The translations under genes and the position numbers were made by a program. The notes beneath the pieces are model-generated. The model worked only from the letters and a program-made list of their open reading frames with translations, made no database searches and was not told the DNA's origin. A stretch of DNA of 64,000 bases from Bacteroidales bacterium (lineage in GTDB: Bacteria; Bacteroidota; Bacteroidia; Bacteroidales; Paludibacteraceae): positions 6,300-70,299 of the forward strand of contig CAAGHA010000030.1 in the NCBI GenBank assembly GCA_900769555.1, in the 5' to 3' direction. Every line of letters starts with the position of its first letter. Position 1 is the first letter of the stretch. This document shows, piece by piece, positions 46,839 through 56,300 of this stretch.

Positions 46839-46846
46839 CAAAATTA
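46839..46846 (-). promoter_or_regulatory. DUF456 gene promoter, -7 box
   Basis: TAATTTTG on the minus strand, 18 nt before the ATG. Confidence 0.4.
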
Positions 46847-46922
46847 GGTAATTTATTTCATAAGAAATAGAATTAAAAGTGAAATTTCTTTAACGATAAG
46901 GTTGAAATATAAATGTTTTTAT

Positions 46923-46930
46923 TAAATTTG
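46923..46930 (+). promoter_or_regulatory. DUF349 gene promoter, -7 box
   Basis: TAAATTTG, 44 nt before the ATG at 46974, with GGTTG near the -33 position. Confidence 0.45.
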
Positions 46931-46973
46931 TAAACTAAGAATTTGAGATGAGTAAAAATTTAATAGATTTTTT

Positions 46974-48815
46974 ATGGATAAATTGGAAGAAATGAATCTT
47001 GCTGAGGTTCGAAATGATGTTGAAAATCAATTAGTTGTCTCTGATGATGAAGTAAGAGATGGGGTTGTATCAGGTGGAGAAACAATCAATTATAGCGAGT
47101 GTACAGAAGGTGAGTTGGTGGAGAAACTGAAAGAATTGCTGAAAAGTAATCCAGAGTCGTATGCATCAATTAAAGGGGATGTTGAATCTATTAAACAAAA
47201 TTTTTACCGTAAATTGAAAACTAAAAATGATGAGTTAAAGTCAGCTTTTTTAGCGGACGGGGGTGAAGAATCTGATTTTCAACCTGCATCTAATCCTTTA
47301 GAAGATGAAATAAAGGAGTTGTTAACTAAGTATAAAGAGAAGAGAGCTTCAGAGTTGCTTCGTCAAGAGAGTGAGAAAAAAGTTAATCTCGAATCTAAGA
47401 GACGCTTGTTGGATGAGTTGAAGGCTTTGGTAGATGAAAATAATACAGATGATTTTGGAAAGAGGATACCTGTATTTCAAAAGATTCAACAAGATTGGAA
47501 GTCTATAGGAGATATTCCGGCTTCTGAATTAAACACTGTATGGAGAGAGTATCAAATGTACGTAGAGAGTTTTTATGATAATCTTAAAATTAATAAAGAG
47601 TTAAGAGATTATGATTTTCGTAAGAATTTAGAAGCGAAGAGTGCATTATGTGAACAAGCAGAGCAATTATCCGAAGAGGAAGATGTTGTGGTTGCTTTTC
47701 GTAAGTTGCAAGTTCTGCATGAAAAGTGGCGTGAAATTGGTCCGGTTTCACGAGAAAATAGAGAAGAGATATGGTCTCGATTTAAGACAGCGTCAACTAT
47801 TGTTCATAAAAAACACCATGATTATTTCGATAAGTTAAAGGAGGTCGAAATTGAAAATTTAGAGAAGAAAAAGGCTTTATGTGAAAAGTTAGAGGCAATT
47901 GATTTGTCGTTGTTAACTACTTATAAAGCGTGGCAAGAAGTTGGAGATGATGTTATTGAACTTCAAGCCGAATGGAAAAAGATTGGATTTGCTCCTAAGA
48001 AGGATAATGTTGCTATTTATGATCGTTTTAGGAGTGCTTGTGATGAATTTTTCAAGCAAAAGAATGACTTTTTTAAGTCAACCAAGAAAGCTTTGGTGGA
48101 TAATTTAACAAAAAAGTTAGCCTTATGTGAAAAAGCAGAGGCTTTAAAAGATAGTGTTGAGTGGAAATCAACATCAGATAAATTGGTTCTAATGCAGAAA
48201 GAGTGGAAACAAATAGGAGCTGTGCCAAAGAAGCAGTCTGAGATTGTGTGGAAACGATTTATTTCTGCATGTGACTACTTTTTTGATCGAAAAGAAAAGG
48301 AATTTAAGAATCAAAAGAGTGAGCAAGATGAAAATTTAGCGAAGAAAAAAGCGTTAGTAGAACAAATTAAATCTTTGGATATGAATAAAGATCCTGAGGT
48401 TGTAACAGCTGAATTAAAATCATTGATTGCAGAATGGAATCAGATTGGTTTTGTTCCATTCAAAGATAAAGATAAGTTATATAAAGAGTACAAGAATGCT
48501 ATAGATGAAAAGTTTGATAAATTAAACTTAGACAAAAATTCAAGAAGAATGGATGTATATAAGTCTAATTTACAAGATATTGTTAGTAAAGGTCATCAAA
48601 AGTTGGCATCTGAGCGTAAGCGTTTGGTTCGTCAGTATGAAGCATTAACTTCAGAAATTGCAACCTACGAAAATAATATTGGATTCTTCTCCGGTTCGTC
48701 AAAAAAAGCGGAAGGAATGATTAAGGATATGGAGGCTAAGGTGTCGAAATTGAAGAAAGAGAGAGAGGTTGTATTGGAAAAAATCAAAATGTTGGAAGAG
48801 GCTGCAGAGTCGTGA
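46974..48815 (+). CDS. DUF349 repeat protein
   Basis: A 613-residue, highly charged helical protein with about five DUF349 repeats of 70-75 residues. Each has a K-x-x-L-C-E-x-x-E-x-L start, a central W-K/R-x-I-G-x-[VA]-P motif and an F-x-x-x-C-[DN]-x-F-F end. A coiled-coil tail closes it (about 545-613). No signal peptide, so it is cytoplasmic. The family is common in Bacteroidetes and uncharacterised. A degenerate repeat element lies between it and the next gene. Confidence 0.92.
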   Translation: MDKLEEMNLAEVRNDVENQLVVSDDEVRDGVVSGGETINYSECTEGELVEKLKELLKSNPESYASIKGDVESIKQNFYRKLKTKNDELKSAFLADGGEESDFQPASNPLEDEIKELLTKYKEKRASELLRQESEKKVNLESKRRLLDELKALVDENNTDDFGKRIPVFQKIQQDWKSIGDIPASELNTVWREYQMYVESFYDNLKINKELRDYDFRKNLEAKSALCEQAEQLSEEEDVVVAFRKLQVLHEKWREIGPVSRENREEIWSRFKTASTIVHKKHHDYFDKLKEVEIENLEKKKALCEKLEAIDLSLLTTYKAWQEVGDDVIELQAEWKKIGFAPKKDNVAIYDRFRSACDEFFKQKNDFFKSTKKALVDNLTKKLALCEKAEALKDSVEWKSTSDKLVLMQKEWKQIGAVPKKQSEIVWKRFISACDYFFDRKEKEFKNQKSEQDENLAKKKALVEQIKSLDMNKDPEVVTAELKSLIAEWNQIGFVPFKDKDKLYKEYKNAIDEKFDKLNLDKNSRRMDVYKSNLQDIVSKGHQKLASERKRLVRQYEALTSEIATYENNIGFFSGSSKKAEGMIKDMEAKVSKLKKEREVVLEKIKMLEEAAES

Positions 48816-48874
48816 AAAAAGTAGTTTTTTTAGTGATTTTACAGTATTTATGGCAACTTTGAAAATATAATTAA

Positions 48875-49040
48875 GGTGATTTGATGAGCAATTTATCCTA
48901 GTTGTTCATTAGGGTAGGGAGTGAGAGTGATGTCTCTATTGTATTTAAGAAATGCTTAATATAATAAGTATAATGAATTCAAGGCTATCTCTCGAGTGAA
49001 AAAGAGAGGTTTTATTTAAATGGATTCAATAGAAGTTGTT
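48875..49040 (+). repeat. TTAA element, degenerate copy L
   Basis: A 166-bp diverged copy identified by its frame. TTAA lies on both sides (48871-48874 and 49041-49044), with GGTGAT at the left end and ATAGAAGTTGTT at the right. The centre retains a stem-loop at 48927-48942 with wobble pairs and a stretch ATAATGAATTCAA like that in copy E. Most of the body has drifted. Confidence 0.6.
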
Positions 49041-49148
49041 TTAATATGAACTAATTGATTTTTTAATTGTTTTGTAGAGAGTGTGAGTTAAAAGATTATG
49101 TATTTTATAACATATTTATTATTATTAAATTAACTAAACATTTAGAGT

Positions 49149-50609
49149 ATGAGACCGTTAGATGAAGATTGGCAAGATTCCGGGAGGAATTTTGATGCCG
49201 AAAATGAAGGCGAAGTTAGAGCTAGAAAAAGTTTTAACCCGAACTTCTCGTCAGAGAACAGAGTAGTTCGTTCTGGTTCTGATGGTGTTAAACGCCCAAG
49301 AAGACGTGTAGGTGAGACTACTCGTTTTAATGTTGAAGAGAGTGGTGATTATTCAAATAATAATCATCAGTATCGTTCTAATAATGGCTATAACAATAAT
49401 AATAGACATTTTAGCAACAATAATAACCGAGGAGGTTCTTACGGCGGAAATCGTAATTATGGAAATAATCGATCTAATTATGGTGGAGGTTACAATAACC
49501 GTAATAACAATTATGGCAATAACAACTATAATAATTATGGCGGTGATCGTTTCCAAAATAATGATGAGTTTGGAGGAGGTATGCAAGAGCAAAATCCTCA
49601 ATTTAATTCTCAAAACTATGGCAATTATTCTCACCAAGGTGGAGGAAATCGTCAAGGGGGTGCTTATAACAATAACCGCGGAGGATATAATAATAGGAAT
49701 CAAAGATTCAATAACCAAGATGATAATGGTAATTATCGTCAAGGATATAGACCAAACAATAATAGAAATGGATTTGGTCCGAAAGGAGGAAATCGTCGTC
49801 CAAACAACAATAATAAAAATCGTCAAGGATTCAATAAAAATCGCAATATAACAAGACCGATTGAATACCGTTCAATTATAGAAGATCCAAATGAGGAAAT
49901 TCGTTTGAATAAGTTCTTGTCAAACGCCGGAATTTGTTCACGTAGAGAGGCGGATGAATTGATTACTGCCGGAGTGGTTTCAGTAAACGGTGTTTCAGTT
50001 ACAGAGTTGGGAACCAAGATTTTGCGTGGAGATAAAGTAATGATTCATGATCAGTTGGTATCTCCAGATAAACGAATTTATTTATTGTTGAATAAACCCA
50101 AAGATTGTGTAACAACAAGCGATGATCCATATGCAAAAACAACGGTTATGGATTTGGTAAAAAATGCTTGTACAGAACGTATCTATCCGGTGGGTCGTTT
50201 GGATAGAAATACTACCGGAGTATTATTGTTGACCAATGATGGTGATTTGGCGGCAAAATTGACTCATCCAAAATATAATAAGAAGAAAATTTATCAAGTT
50301 GTATTGGATAAAGAGTTAGAGCAAGAAGATTTTGACAAAATGCTTAATGGAATAGAGTTGGAGGATGGTGAAATTAAAGCCGATACATTAAGTTATATCG
50401 AGGAGGAAGATAAGAGAAAGGTGGGGATAGAGATTCATTCAGGTCGAAATCGTATTGTTAGAAGATTCTTTGAAGCATTAGGTTATAGAGTGCTTCGTTT
50501 GGATCGTGTTTATTTTGCAGGTCTGACCAAAAAGAATCTTCGTAGAGGACAATGGCGTTTCTTATCAGAAAAAGAAGTTAGTATGCTCCGCATGGGTGCT
50601 TTCGAATAA
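49149..50609 (+). CDS. RluB/RsuA-family pseudouridine synthase with Asn/Gly/Arg-rich extension
   Basis: A 486-residue protein. Residues about 55-235 are low complexity, dominated by Asn, Gly, Arg, Tyr and Gln. An S4 RNA-binding domain follows (about 250-305, IRLNKFLSNAGICSRREADELI), then the catalytic domain with Asp352 in GRLDRNTTG and the RNRIVRR motif. The core resembles RluB, which modifies 23S rRNA U2605 in E. coli; the site here is an inference. The basic low-complexity arm may add RNA binding. It ends just before purA. Confidence 0.9.
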   Translation: MRPLDEDWQDSGRNFDAENEGEVRARKSFNPNFSSENRVVRSGSDGVKRPRRRVGETTRFNVEESGDYSNNNHQYRSNNGYNNNNRHFSNNNNRGGSYGGNRNYGNNRSNYGGGYNNRNNNYGNNNYNNYGGDRFQNNDEFGGGMQEQNPQFNSQNYGNYSHQGGGNRQGGAYNNNRGGYNNRNQRFNNQDDNGNYRQGYRPNNNRNGFGPKGGNRRPNNNNKNRQGFNKNRNITRPIEYRSIIEDPNEEIRLNKFLSNAGICSRREADELITAGVVSVNGVSVTELGTKILRGDKVMIHDQLVSPDKRIYLLLNKPKDCVTTSDDPYAKTTVMDLVKNACTERIYPVGRLDRNTTGVLLLTNDGDLAAKLTHPKYNKKKIYQVVLDKELEQEDFDKMLNGIELEDGEIKADTLSYIEEEDKRKVGIEIHSGRNRIVRRFFEALGYRVLRLDRVYFAGLTKKNLRRGQWRFLSEKEVSMLRMGAFE

Positions 50610-50634
50610 TAAAGTTAAATTATATTCATACGAT

Positions 50635-51912
50635 ATGAAAGTAGATGTTTTGTTAGGATTACAATGGGGAGACGAAGGGAAAGGTAAGGTGGTTGATGTC
50701 CTTACTCCCGGCTATGATGTAGTTTCTCGTTTTCAAGGTGGTCCAAATGCCGGTCACACGTTGGAATTTGAAGGACAGAAGTATGTTTTACGTTCTATTC
50801 CGTCTGGAATTTTTCAAGGAGGAAAAATTAATATCATTGGTAATGGTGTTGTATTGGATCCGGCGTTATTCAAGAAAGAGGTGGAAGAGTTGGAAAAATC
50901 AGGACATGATTTAAAAAGTCGTCTTTTTATTTCTAAAAAAGCTCATTTGATTCTGCCTACACATCGTTTGTTGGATGCTGCTTATGAATCTGCAAAGGGT
51001 GATGCTAAGATTGGTACTACAGGTAAAGGTATTGGTCCGACATATACAGATAAGATTAGTCGCAATGGTTTACGTGTTGGTGACTTACTCTGCAATTTTG
51101 AGGAAAAATATAATAAGGCGATAGCGCGTCATAAAGACATACTAAGTCATTATGATTTTTCATATGATTTGTCACCTATCGAAAAGGAGTGGTTTGAAGG
51201 AGTAGAGAAGTTGAAACAATATACATTTATCGATAGTGAACATGTTTTAAACGGGTTGATGGCTGAAGGTAAAAGTGTATTAGCAGAAGGTGCACAAGGT
51301 ACAATGTTGGATGTTGATTTTGGATCGTATCCGTTTGTTACATCCTCTAATACCATCTGTGCCGGAGCTTGTACCGGATTAGGTATATCGCCTCGTCAAA
51401 TTGGTGAGGTATATGGTATCTTTAAGGCTTATTGTACACGTGTTGGTGCTGGTCCGTTCCCTACTGAATTGTTCGATCAAACAGGTAAGTTGATGTGTCA
51501 ATTGGGACATGAATATGGTTCTGTTACCGGTAGAGAGCGTCGTTGTGGTTGGATTGACCTTGTTGCTTTAAAATATGCAGTAATGATTAATGGTGTTTCA
51601 AAATTAATCATGATGAAGAGTGATGTTTTGGATGATTTTGATACCATTAAAGCTTGTGTGGCATATAAAATTAATGGAGAGGAGACTGATGAGTTCCCAT
51701 TTGATTTGACAGAGGGTGAGATTGAACCTGTTTATGTAGAGATGAATGGTTGGAAAACAAATATGACTCAAATGAAGAGTGAGAATGAATTTCCTGAAGA
51801 GTTTAATGCTTATTTGGATTTCTTGGAGGATTATTTGGAAATTCCTATCAAAATCGTATCGGTAGGTCCGGATCGCGAGCAGACAATTGTCAGATATAAG
51901 GATTTTGAATAA
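50635..51912 (+). CDS. purA: adenylosuccinate synthase
   Basis: A 425-residue GTP-dependent ligase converting IMP and aspartate to adenylosuccinate, the first step to AMP. The N-terminus is KVDVLLGLQWGDEGKGK (catalytic Asp13). Later motifs are QGGPNAGHT, GTTGKGIGPTYTDK and the C-terminal VSVGPDREQTI. The ATG at 50635 is preferred. An earlier in-frame ATG at 50596 lies inside the preceding gene and adds residues unlike the family. A short element separates the stop from the terminator. Confidence 0.97.
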   Translation: MKVDVLLGLQWGDEGKGKVVDVLTPGYDVVSRFQGGPNAGHTLEFEGQKYVLRSIPSGIFQGGKINIIGNGVVLDPALFKKEVEELEKSGHDLKSRLFISKKAHLILPTHRLLDAAYESAKGDAKIGTTGKGIGPTYTDKISRNGLRVGDLLCNFEEKYNKAIARHKDILSHYDFSYDLSPIEKEWFEGVEKLKQYTFIDSEHVLNGLMAEGKSVLAEGAQGTMLDVDFGSYPFVTSSNTICAGACTGLGISPRQIGEVYGIFKAYCTRVGAGPFPTELFDQTGKLMCQLGHEYGSVTGRERRCGWIDLVALKYAVMINGVSKLIMMKSDVLDDFDTIKACVAYKINGEETDEFPFDLTEGEIEPVYVEMNGWKTNMTQMKSENEFPEEFNAYLDFLEDYLEIPIKIVSVGPDREQTIVRYKDFE

Positions 51913-51919
51913 ATCTTAA

Positions 51920-51987
51920 GGTTGATTCTTTAAATTAGATTGATATAATTTCAAGAAATTTAAAACGATGATTTTATAGAATTTACC
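51920..51987. repeat. short-form TTAA element I
   Basis: A 68-bp element. TTAA precedes it (51916-51919), starting 4 nt after the purA stop. The left end is GGTTGATTCTTTAAATTA and the right end ATTTTATAGAATTTACC, followed by TTAT. The centre with the stem-loop is absent. It shares TTTAAAACGATGA-TTTATA with 40139-40204. Confidence 0.7.
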
Positions 51988-52001
51988 TTATATGATTCTA
52001 T

Positions 52002-52047
52002 AAAGAGTGAACTTTATTTTTGAGTATATGGTTCACTCTTTCTTTTA
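52002..52047 (+). terminator. purA terminator
   Basis: An 11-bp perfect stem (52002-52012 with 52031-52041), then TCTTTTATG. It lies 90 nt after the purA stop, because a short repeat element occupies the gap. The region 52048-52182 shows nothing else that I can support. Confidence 0.85.
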
Positions 52048-52186
52048 TGATGCCCTTATTTCTATGTGGTTAAGTTAAAACTAGTTTTAATTTAACCATT
52101 TGCTTTAACGTAAAGGATTTCAAATATAATCAATCTAAGCAAAATGAATTTAGAATTATTATTACCTAATTAAAAAAATGCCTATA

Positions 52187-52372
52187 GGTAAGTTCTATCA
52201 ATTAGGTCGAGATGATTTTGAAGAGTATTTTGTTTAGTTTGATTTTATTCATAAAAGAGCGATGTGGGCATCGTAACTGAATGAATAGGAGTAAAATAAA
52301 TAAAATGAATTCAAAACATTCGAAATAAAATAATTAAGTACAAAACAAAAATCGTATTTTATAGAAGTTGCC
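52187..52372 (+). repeat. TTAA-type element, full copy J, TATA flanks
   Basis: A 186-bp plus-orientation copy flanked by TATA direct repeats (52183-52186 and 52373-52376). The central stem-loop GCGATGTGGGCATCGT is at 52259-52274 with six pairs including one wobble. It ends 16 nt before the nuclease ATG, so it replaces or forms that gene's upstream region. Confidence 0.92.
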
Positions 52373-52388
52373 TATAATAAATTTAAAA

Positions 52389-52976
52389 ATGAATAAGAGA
52401 GCCATTTATATTATACTATATGTTTCAGTTTCATTTCTACTATCAAGTTGTGATGGATATGCGCAACGGGCTGTTGACACCACTAAAGTGATTCTTCAGA
52501 AATGCACCTCTTTAATGAAGGAAGAGGAGGTTAGAGAGATTGTAGAGATGAAAGTAATAAAAATTGTTGATGGCGATACATTTGATGGATTAACCAAAGA
52601 AAACAAACAAGTGAGGATTCGTTTAGCAGCATTTGATGCTCCTGAAAAAGGTCAACCCTACGGAAAAAATGCTCAGAAAAAGTTGTCAGAGTTGATTTTT
52701 GGAAAGAATGTAATTGTTGTTATGAGTGGAAAACAACACTATTCGAGGATGATTGCAACAGTCTATATTCAAGATAGTTTGAATGTAGTGGAAGAGATGC
52801 TAAAGTCCGGTATGGGCTGGCATTTTAGTCGGTTTGATGATTCAGAATGTTACCAGCAACTAGAGGATGAAGCAAGAGCAGCGCAAGTAGGATTGTGGCA
52901 TAAAGATGCGCATACTCCTATCGCACCTTGGGACTGGAGAAAAATGAGTAAAGAAGAGAGAGAGTTGTATAGGTAA
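52389..52976 (+). CDS. thermonuclease-family lipoprotein
   Basis: A 195-residue staphylococcal nuclease-like protein with a lipoprotein signal. The lipobox is LLSSC, with lipidated Cys21. The OB-fold core shows KIVDGDTFDGL, IRLAAFDAPEKGQPYG and HYSRMIATVYI, giving the calcium-ligand aspartate and the catalytic Glu/Arg positions. It should hydrolyse nucleic acid at the cell envelope. I prefer the second ATG (52389). An in-frame ATG at 52368 lies inside the repeat element's right terminus. Confidence 0.9.
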   Translation: MNKRAIYIILYVSVSFLLSSCDGYAQRAVDTTKVILQKCTSLMKEEEVREIVEMKVIKIVDGDTFDGLTKENKQVRIRLAAFDAPEKGQPYGKNAQKKLSELIFGKNVIVVMSGKQHYSRMIATVYIQDSLNVVEEMLKSGMGWHFSRFDDSECYQQLEDEARAAQVGLWHKDAHTPIAPWDWRKMSKEERELYR

Positions 52977-53189
52977 TAGAAATATCTGTTTTGTAGTTGT
53001 ATTACTATATAATAGTTTCTAATTAAAGGTGGATTTTTTAACAAATTAGATTTTTTTTTTATAAAAAAAAACGATTAAATTTGCTTAATTGATTGGGTGA
53101 TTTTAATAAGCTATTAAAGTAGATTTTTTTAATTTTATATCGTCTTATTTTAGGTTGTTCTATTGCATAACTGACATATGAAGATGATT

Positions 53190-53285
53190 ATGCTGATTTA
53201 TCAAAAAAGATAAGAGATAGGAACAGATAAAAAAAGGTAGAAACTATATTTTAGAATCAAAATAAATTTAAAATAATTTCTAAAT
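53190..53285. repeat. possible diverged third-family element arm
   Basis: The segment around TTATCAAAAAAG, GTAGAAACTATATTTT and AAATAAATTTAAAATAATTTC aligns by eye with the right half of the element at 45263-45457, in the same orientation. The left arm (from about 53104) is too drifted to be sure. The rest of 52977-53353 is AT-rich, with a -7-like TAAATTTG at 53076-53083. Confidence 0.35.
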
Positions 53286-53353
53286 TTTAGCTTTTCGAAT
53301 TTGCATATTTTATGTTGATTTATAGATTTTAAGTTTAAGAGTAAATTCTTTCT

Positions 53354-56300
53354 ATGGTATTGTTTAAAAGATTTTTAATATTACAATTCCTTCTGATATC
53401 GCATCAATTATTCTCTATTGCGAGAGTTGATGTGTCCACTTTTCGTAATTATTCATCTGATGCAGGTTTAAGTTGTAATTATGTACATTCTTTTACACAA
53501 GATTCAAAAGGCTTTTTATGGATAGCAACCGAATTAGGAGTAAATAGGTTTGATGGCGTTAATTTTAAGCATTATACGTTGGATAAATATCCAACCATGT
53601 TTCGTAACGATATTTTACACATGTCCATTTTGCCGGATGGGAGAGTTGTATTGGGCGGTAATAATGGTTTAGTCTTAGCTTATAATCCTGAAATAGACGA
53701 ATTTGAAGATCTAAAACCAGACGAATTTGAACATTCGTACTACAAAGGAATTACAGGATTTCATAAAACCAATGAAGATTCTTTGATTATATCAACGTCC
53801 GGAGGAATCTATTTTTGGAATTCTAATCTTAATCGTTTTGATGGTAATTCTGCTATATCAGATTCTTTAGAAAATAAGTTTGCATCGTCTGTTTATGAAG
53901 ACCATTTTGGACGATTTTGGATTGGAGGAAATGCAGAATTGTTTTTAATAGATTCCATTGGTCGGCAATGTCAATTGAAATATGATTTACAACAAATTGA
54001 TAACGTAATAAATGGTTTTATTGAGATAAATTCGGCATCATTTTTAGCTATCTCGCCAGAAGGTTGTTTTTGGGAAATAGTTTTAGATGATAAAGGAGAT
54101 ATTAAAACGTGTAAAAAAGAGGTAATGCCTTTTAAACAGGTATCTTCATGGTTGAAGGAATCTGATGGACAATATTGGTTTGGAACATCAAGTTATGGAT
54201 TCTGGCGTTGTACTTATCTAAATGGTAAATATGAATACGATAAGATGGTAATTCCTAATAGAGATACAGATTGTTTGCGAAAAATTCATGCATTATTTAA
54301 GGATGAGTATGGCAACATCTGGATTGGAACACAAAATTCTGGAATTTGGAGGTTTGGTAATTCGTATGGACCAGGTTCATTACATTCGTTAGAATTAGGA
54401 TTTCCTGAAGTGGATGTAACTTCTTTTGTTCAGTTGGATCAAGATTCAATGGTAGCAGTTTCGTCTGATGGACATGGTATATTTGTGGTTGATTCAATGT
54501 TTCAGTTGAAAAAAAGATTTCAAGTAACGGAAGGTTTGACCAGTAATAATGTTCTATCGATGAACAAAAGTTCAGATGGTCGTTTGTGGGTTGTTTTTTG
54601 GGGCGGAAAAACTTGTTTGTTAGATCCAATTACGGGAAAAATATCAGAAGAAAATTATGAAGGGATAGAAGATCCGATCTACAATACAAAAGCAATCAAA
54701 GAGTTTTCAAATGGGGATGTATGGGTTGGAACATCCGGAGATGGAGTTTATACAAGAGATTTAAACAAACGATGGAAACGTTTAGACCTAATTGACGATT
54801 CACTTTTTAAAACTAAAGATTTGTGGATAGAAGATTTTGGAGAATCCAAGCAAGGTATCCGATGGGTCATCACATCTAGAACAGTGTGGAGGGTTGAAAA
54901 AAACAAAATTACGCCTGTTTATCCCGATGTAGAAAAATATCAAACGCAGAAATTGTTTTTGATGTACCAAGCAGAGTGTGATGATGAAGGAAATCTCTAT
55001 GTAGTTACAACGCAAGGAATCATTTGTTTTCAGGCTGATGGTAAATCTTATAAATGGTTAGATTTTCTTCCGGAGGGTTCCTATGTTTCTATTTTGCGAG
55101 ATTCTTATGGTGCGTTTTGGGTGAGTGGCTCAAATGGAATTATCTCTTTTGACCCTAAATTAAGAAGTTATAAAAATGTTATTCTTTCAGATAGAGAGGG
55201 TCGCAATAACTATTATACTTGTCGCTCTTCATTTATGGATAAGTCGGGGTTGATTAGTTTTGGTAGTTCAGATGGATTTATTGTTTTTGACCCTGCCTTG
55301 GTTCAAGATATTCATCATATTACTAATCTAACATTGTCTGATTTGTATATTCATGGTAAAAAGATTAAACCATATACCAAAATACTTCCTAAGCCGCTAT
55401 CAATGGTGAATGAATTGGTATTAGAGCATGATCAGACCAATGTGATTCTTGAGTTGGATATGGTGGATTTTATCGGACTTAATAGTGTTCAGATTTTGTA
55501 TAGATTAAATGGGGTTGATAAGGAGTGGGTAGATTTAGGTATAAAAAGACAGATTGTTTTTTCTCATATTCCAACAGGAAAATTTGATTTGGAGGTAGTT
55601 GTCAAAACAACCGGTGTAATTTGTGAAGAACATCAAATTTTATTACCAATAAAGGTGTTACCACCATGGTGGGAGTCCATTTGGTTTCAATTTTTGGTTG
55701 TTGTAGTTCTATTGTTGTTATGTTGGTGGGGGATTCATTTTTACTTGAAAAGTGTTGCTAAACAACGTGAATTATTGCAAGAAAAAGTTCGTCAGCGCAC
55801 TCGCGAAATTGCAGAAGTGAATAATAAATTGGAAAATGAGCAGAAGTTATTAGTTCAAAAGAATATTGACTTTCAATATGCTCTTGAAGAGAAAAATATG
55901 TTGATATCGTTAATAACCCATGACTTGAAAAATCCTATGTTTGCCATTGTAAGTGCGCTTGGAACAATCTTAAATAGAAATGGTTCTTTAGAAGAGAGTA
56001 GAACAACATTGAAAGATATTCATTCTTCTGCGTTCAATTTGCAGTCTCATATGGTGAAAATTTTGGAGTGGGTTAATGGTAGAAGTTCTAATGTTGAATC
56101 TTTGTTGCAAGATGTGGATTTGACGGTTGTTGTGAAAGATGTGTTAGCATTATATAGAACAGTAATTGAAAGAAAAAATATTACTGTCAATTTCTACGCT
56201 AATGTCACAAATTTTGCTATTGTTGACATTAGAATGGTAGAAGCTATTGTTCGTAATTTACTTTCTAATGCATTGAAATTTAGTCCTGAAAATGGAAACA

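Noticed and set aside
49312..49851. Long open frames in other phases and on the opposite strand over the Asn-rich region
   Set aside because: These are Ile-rich shadows of repeated AAT/AAC codons in the pseudouridine synthase gene.
52210..52280. Short conserved ATG frame (ATGATTTTGAAGAGC onward) within the TTAA elements, possible micro-protein
   Set aside because: The frame ends at different points among copies and is broken in the copy at 22531, while the DNA blocks and stem-loop stay conserved. Coding is not what is kept.
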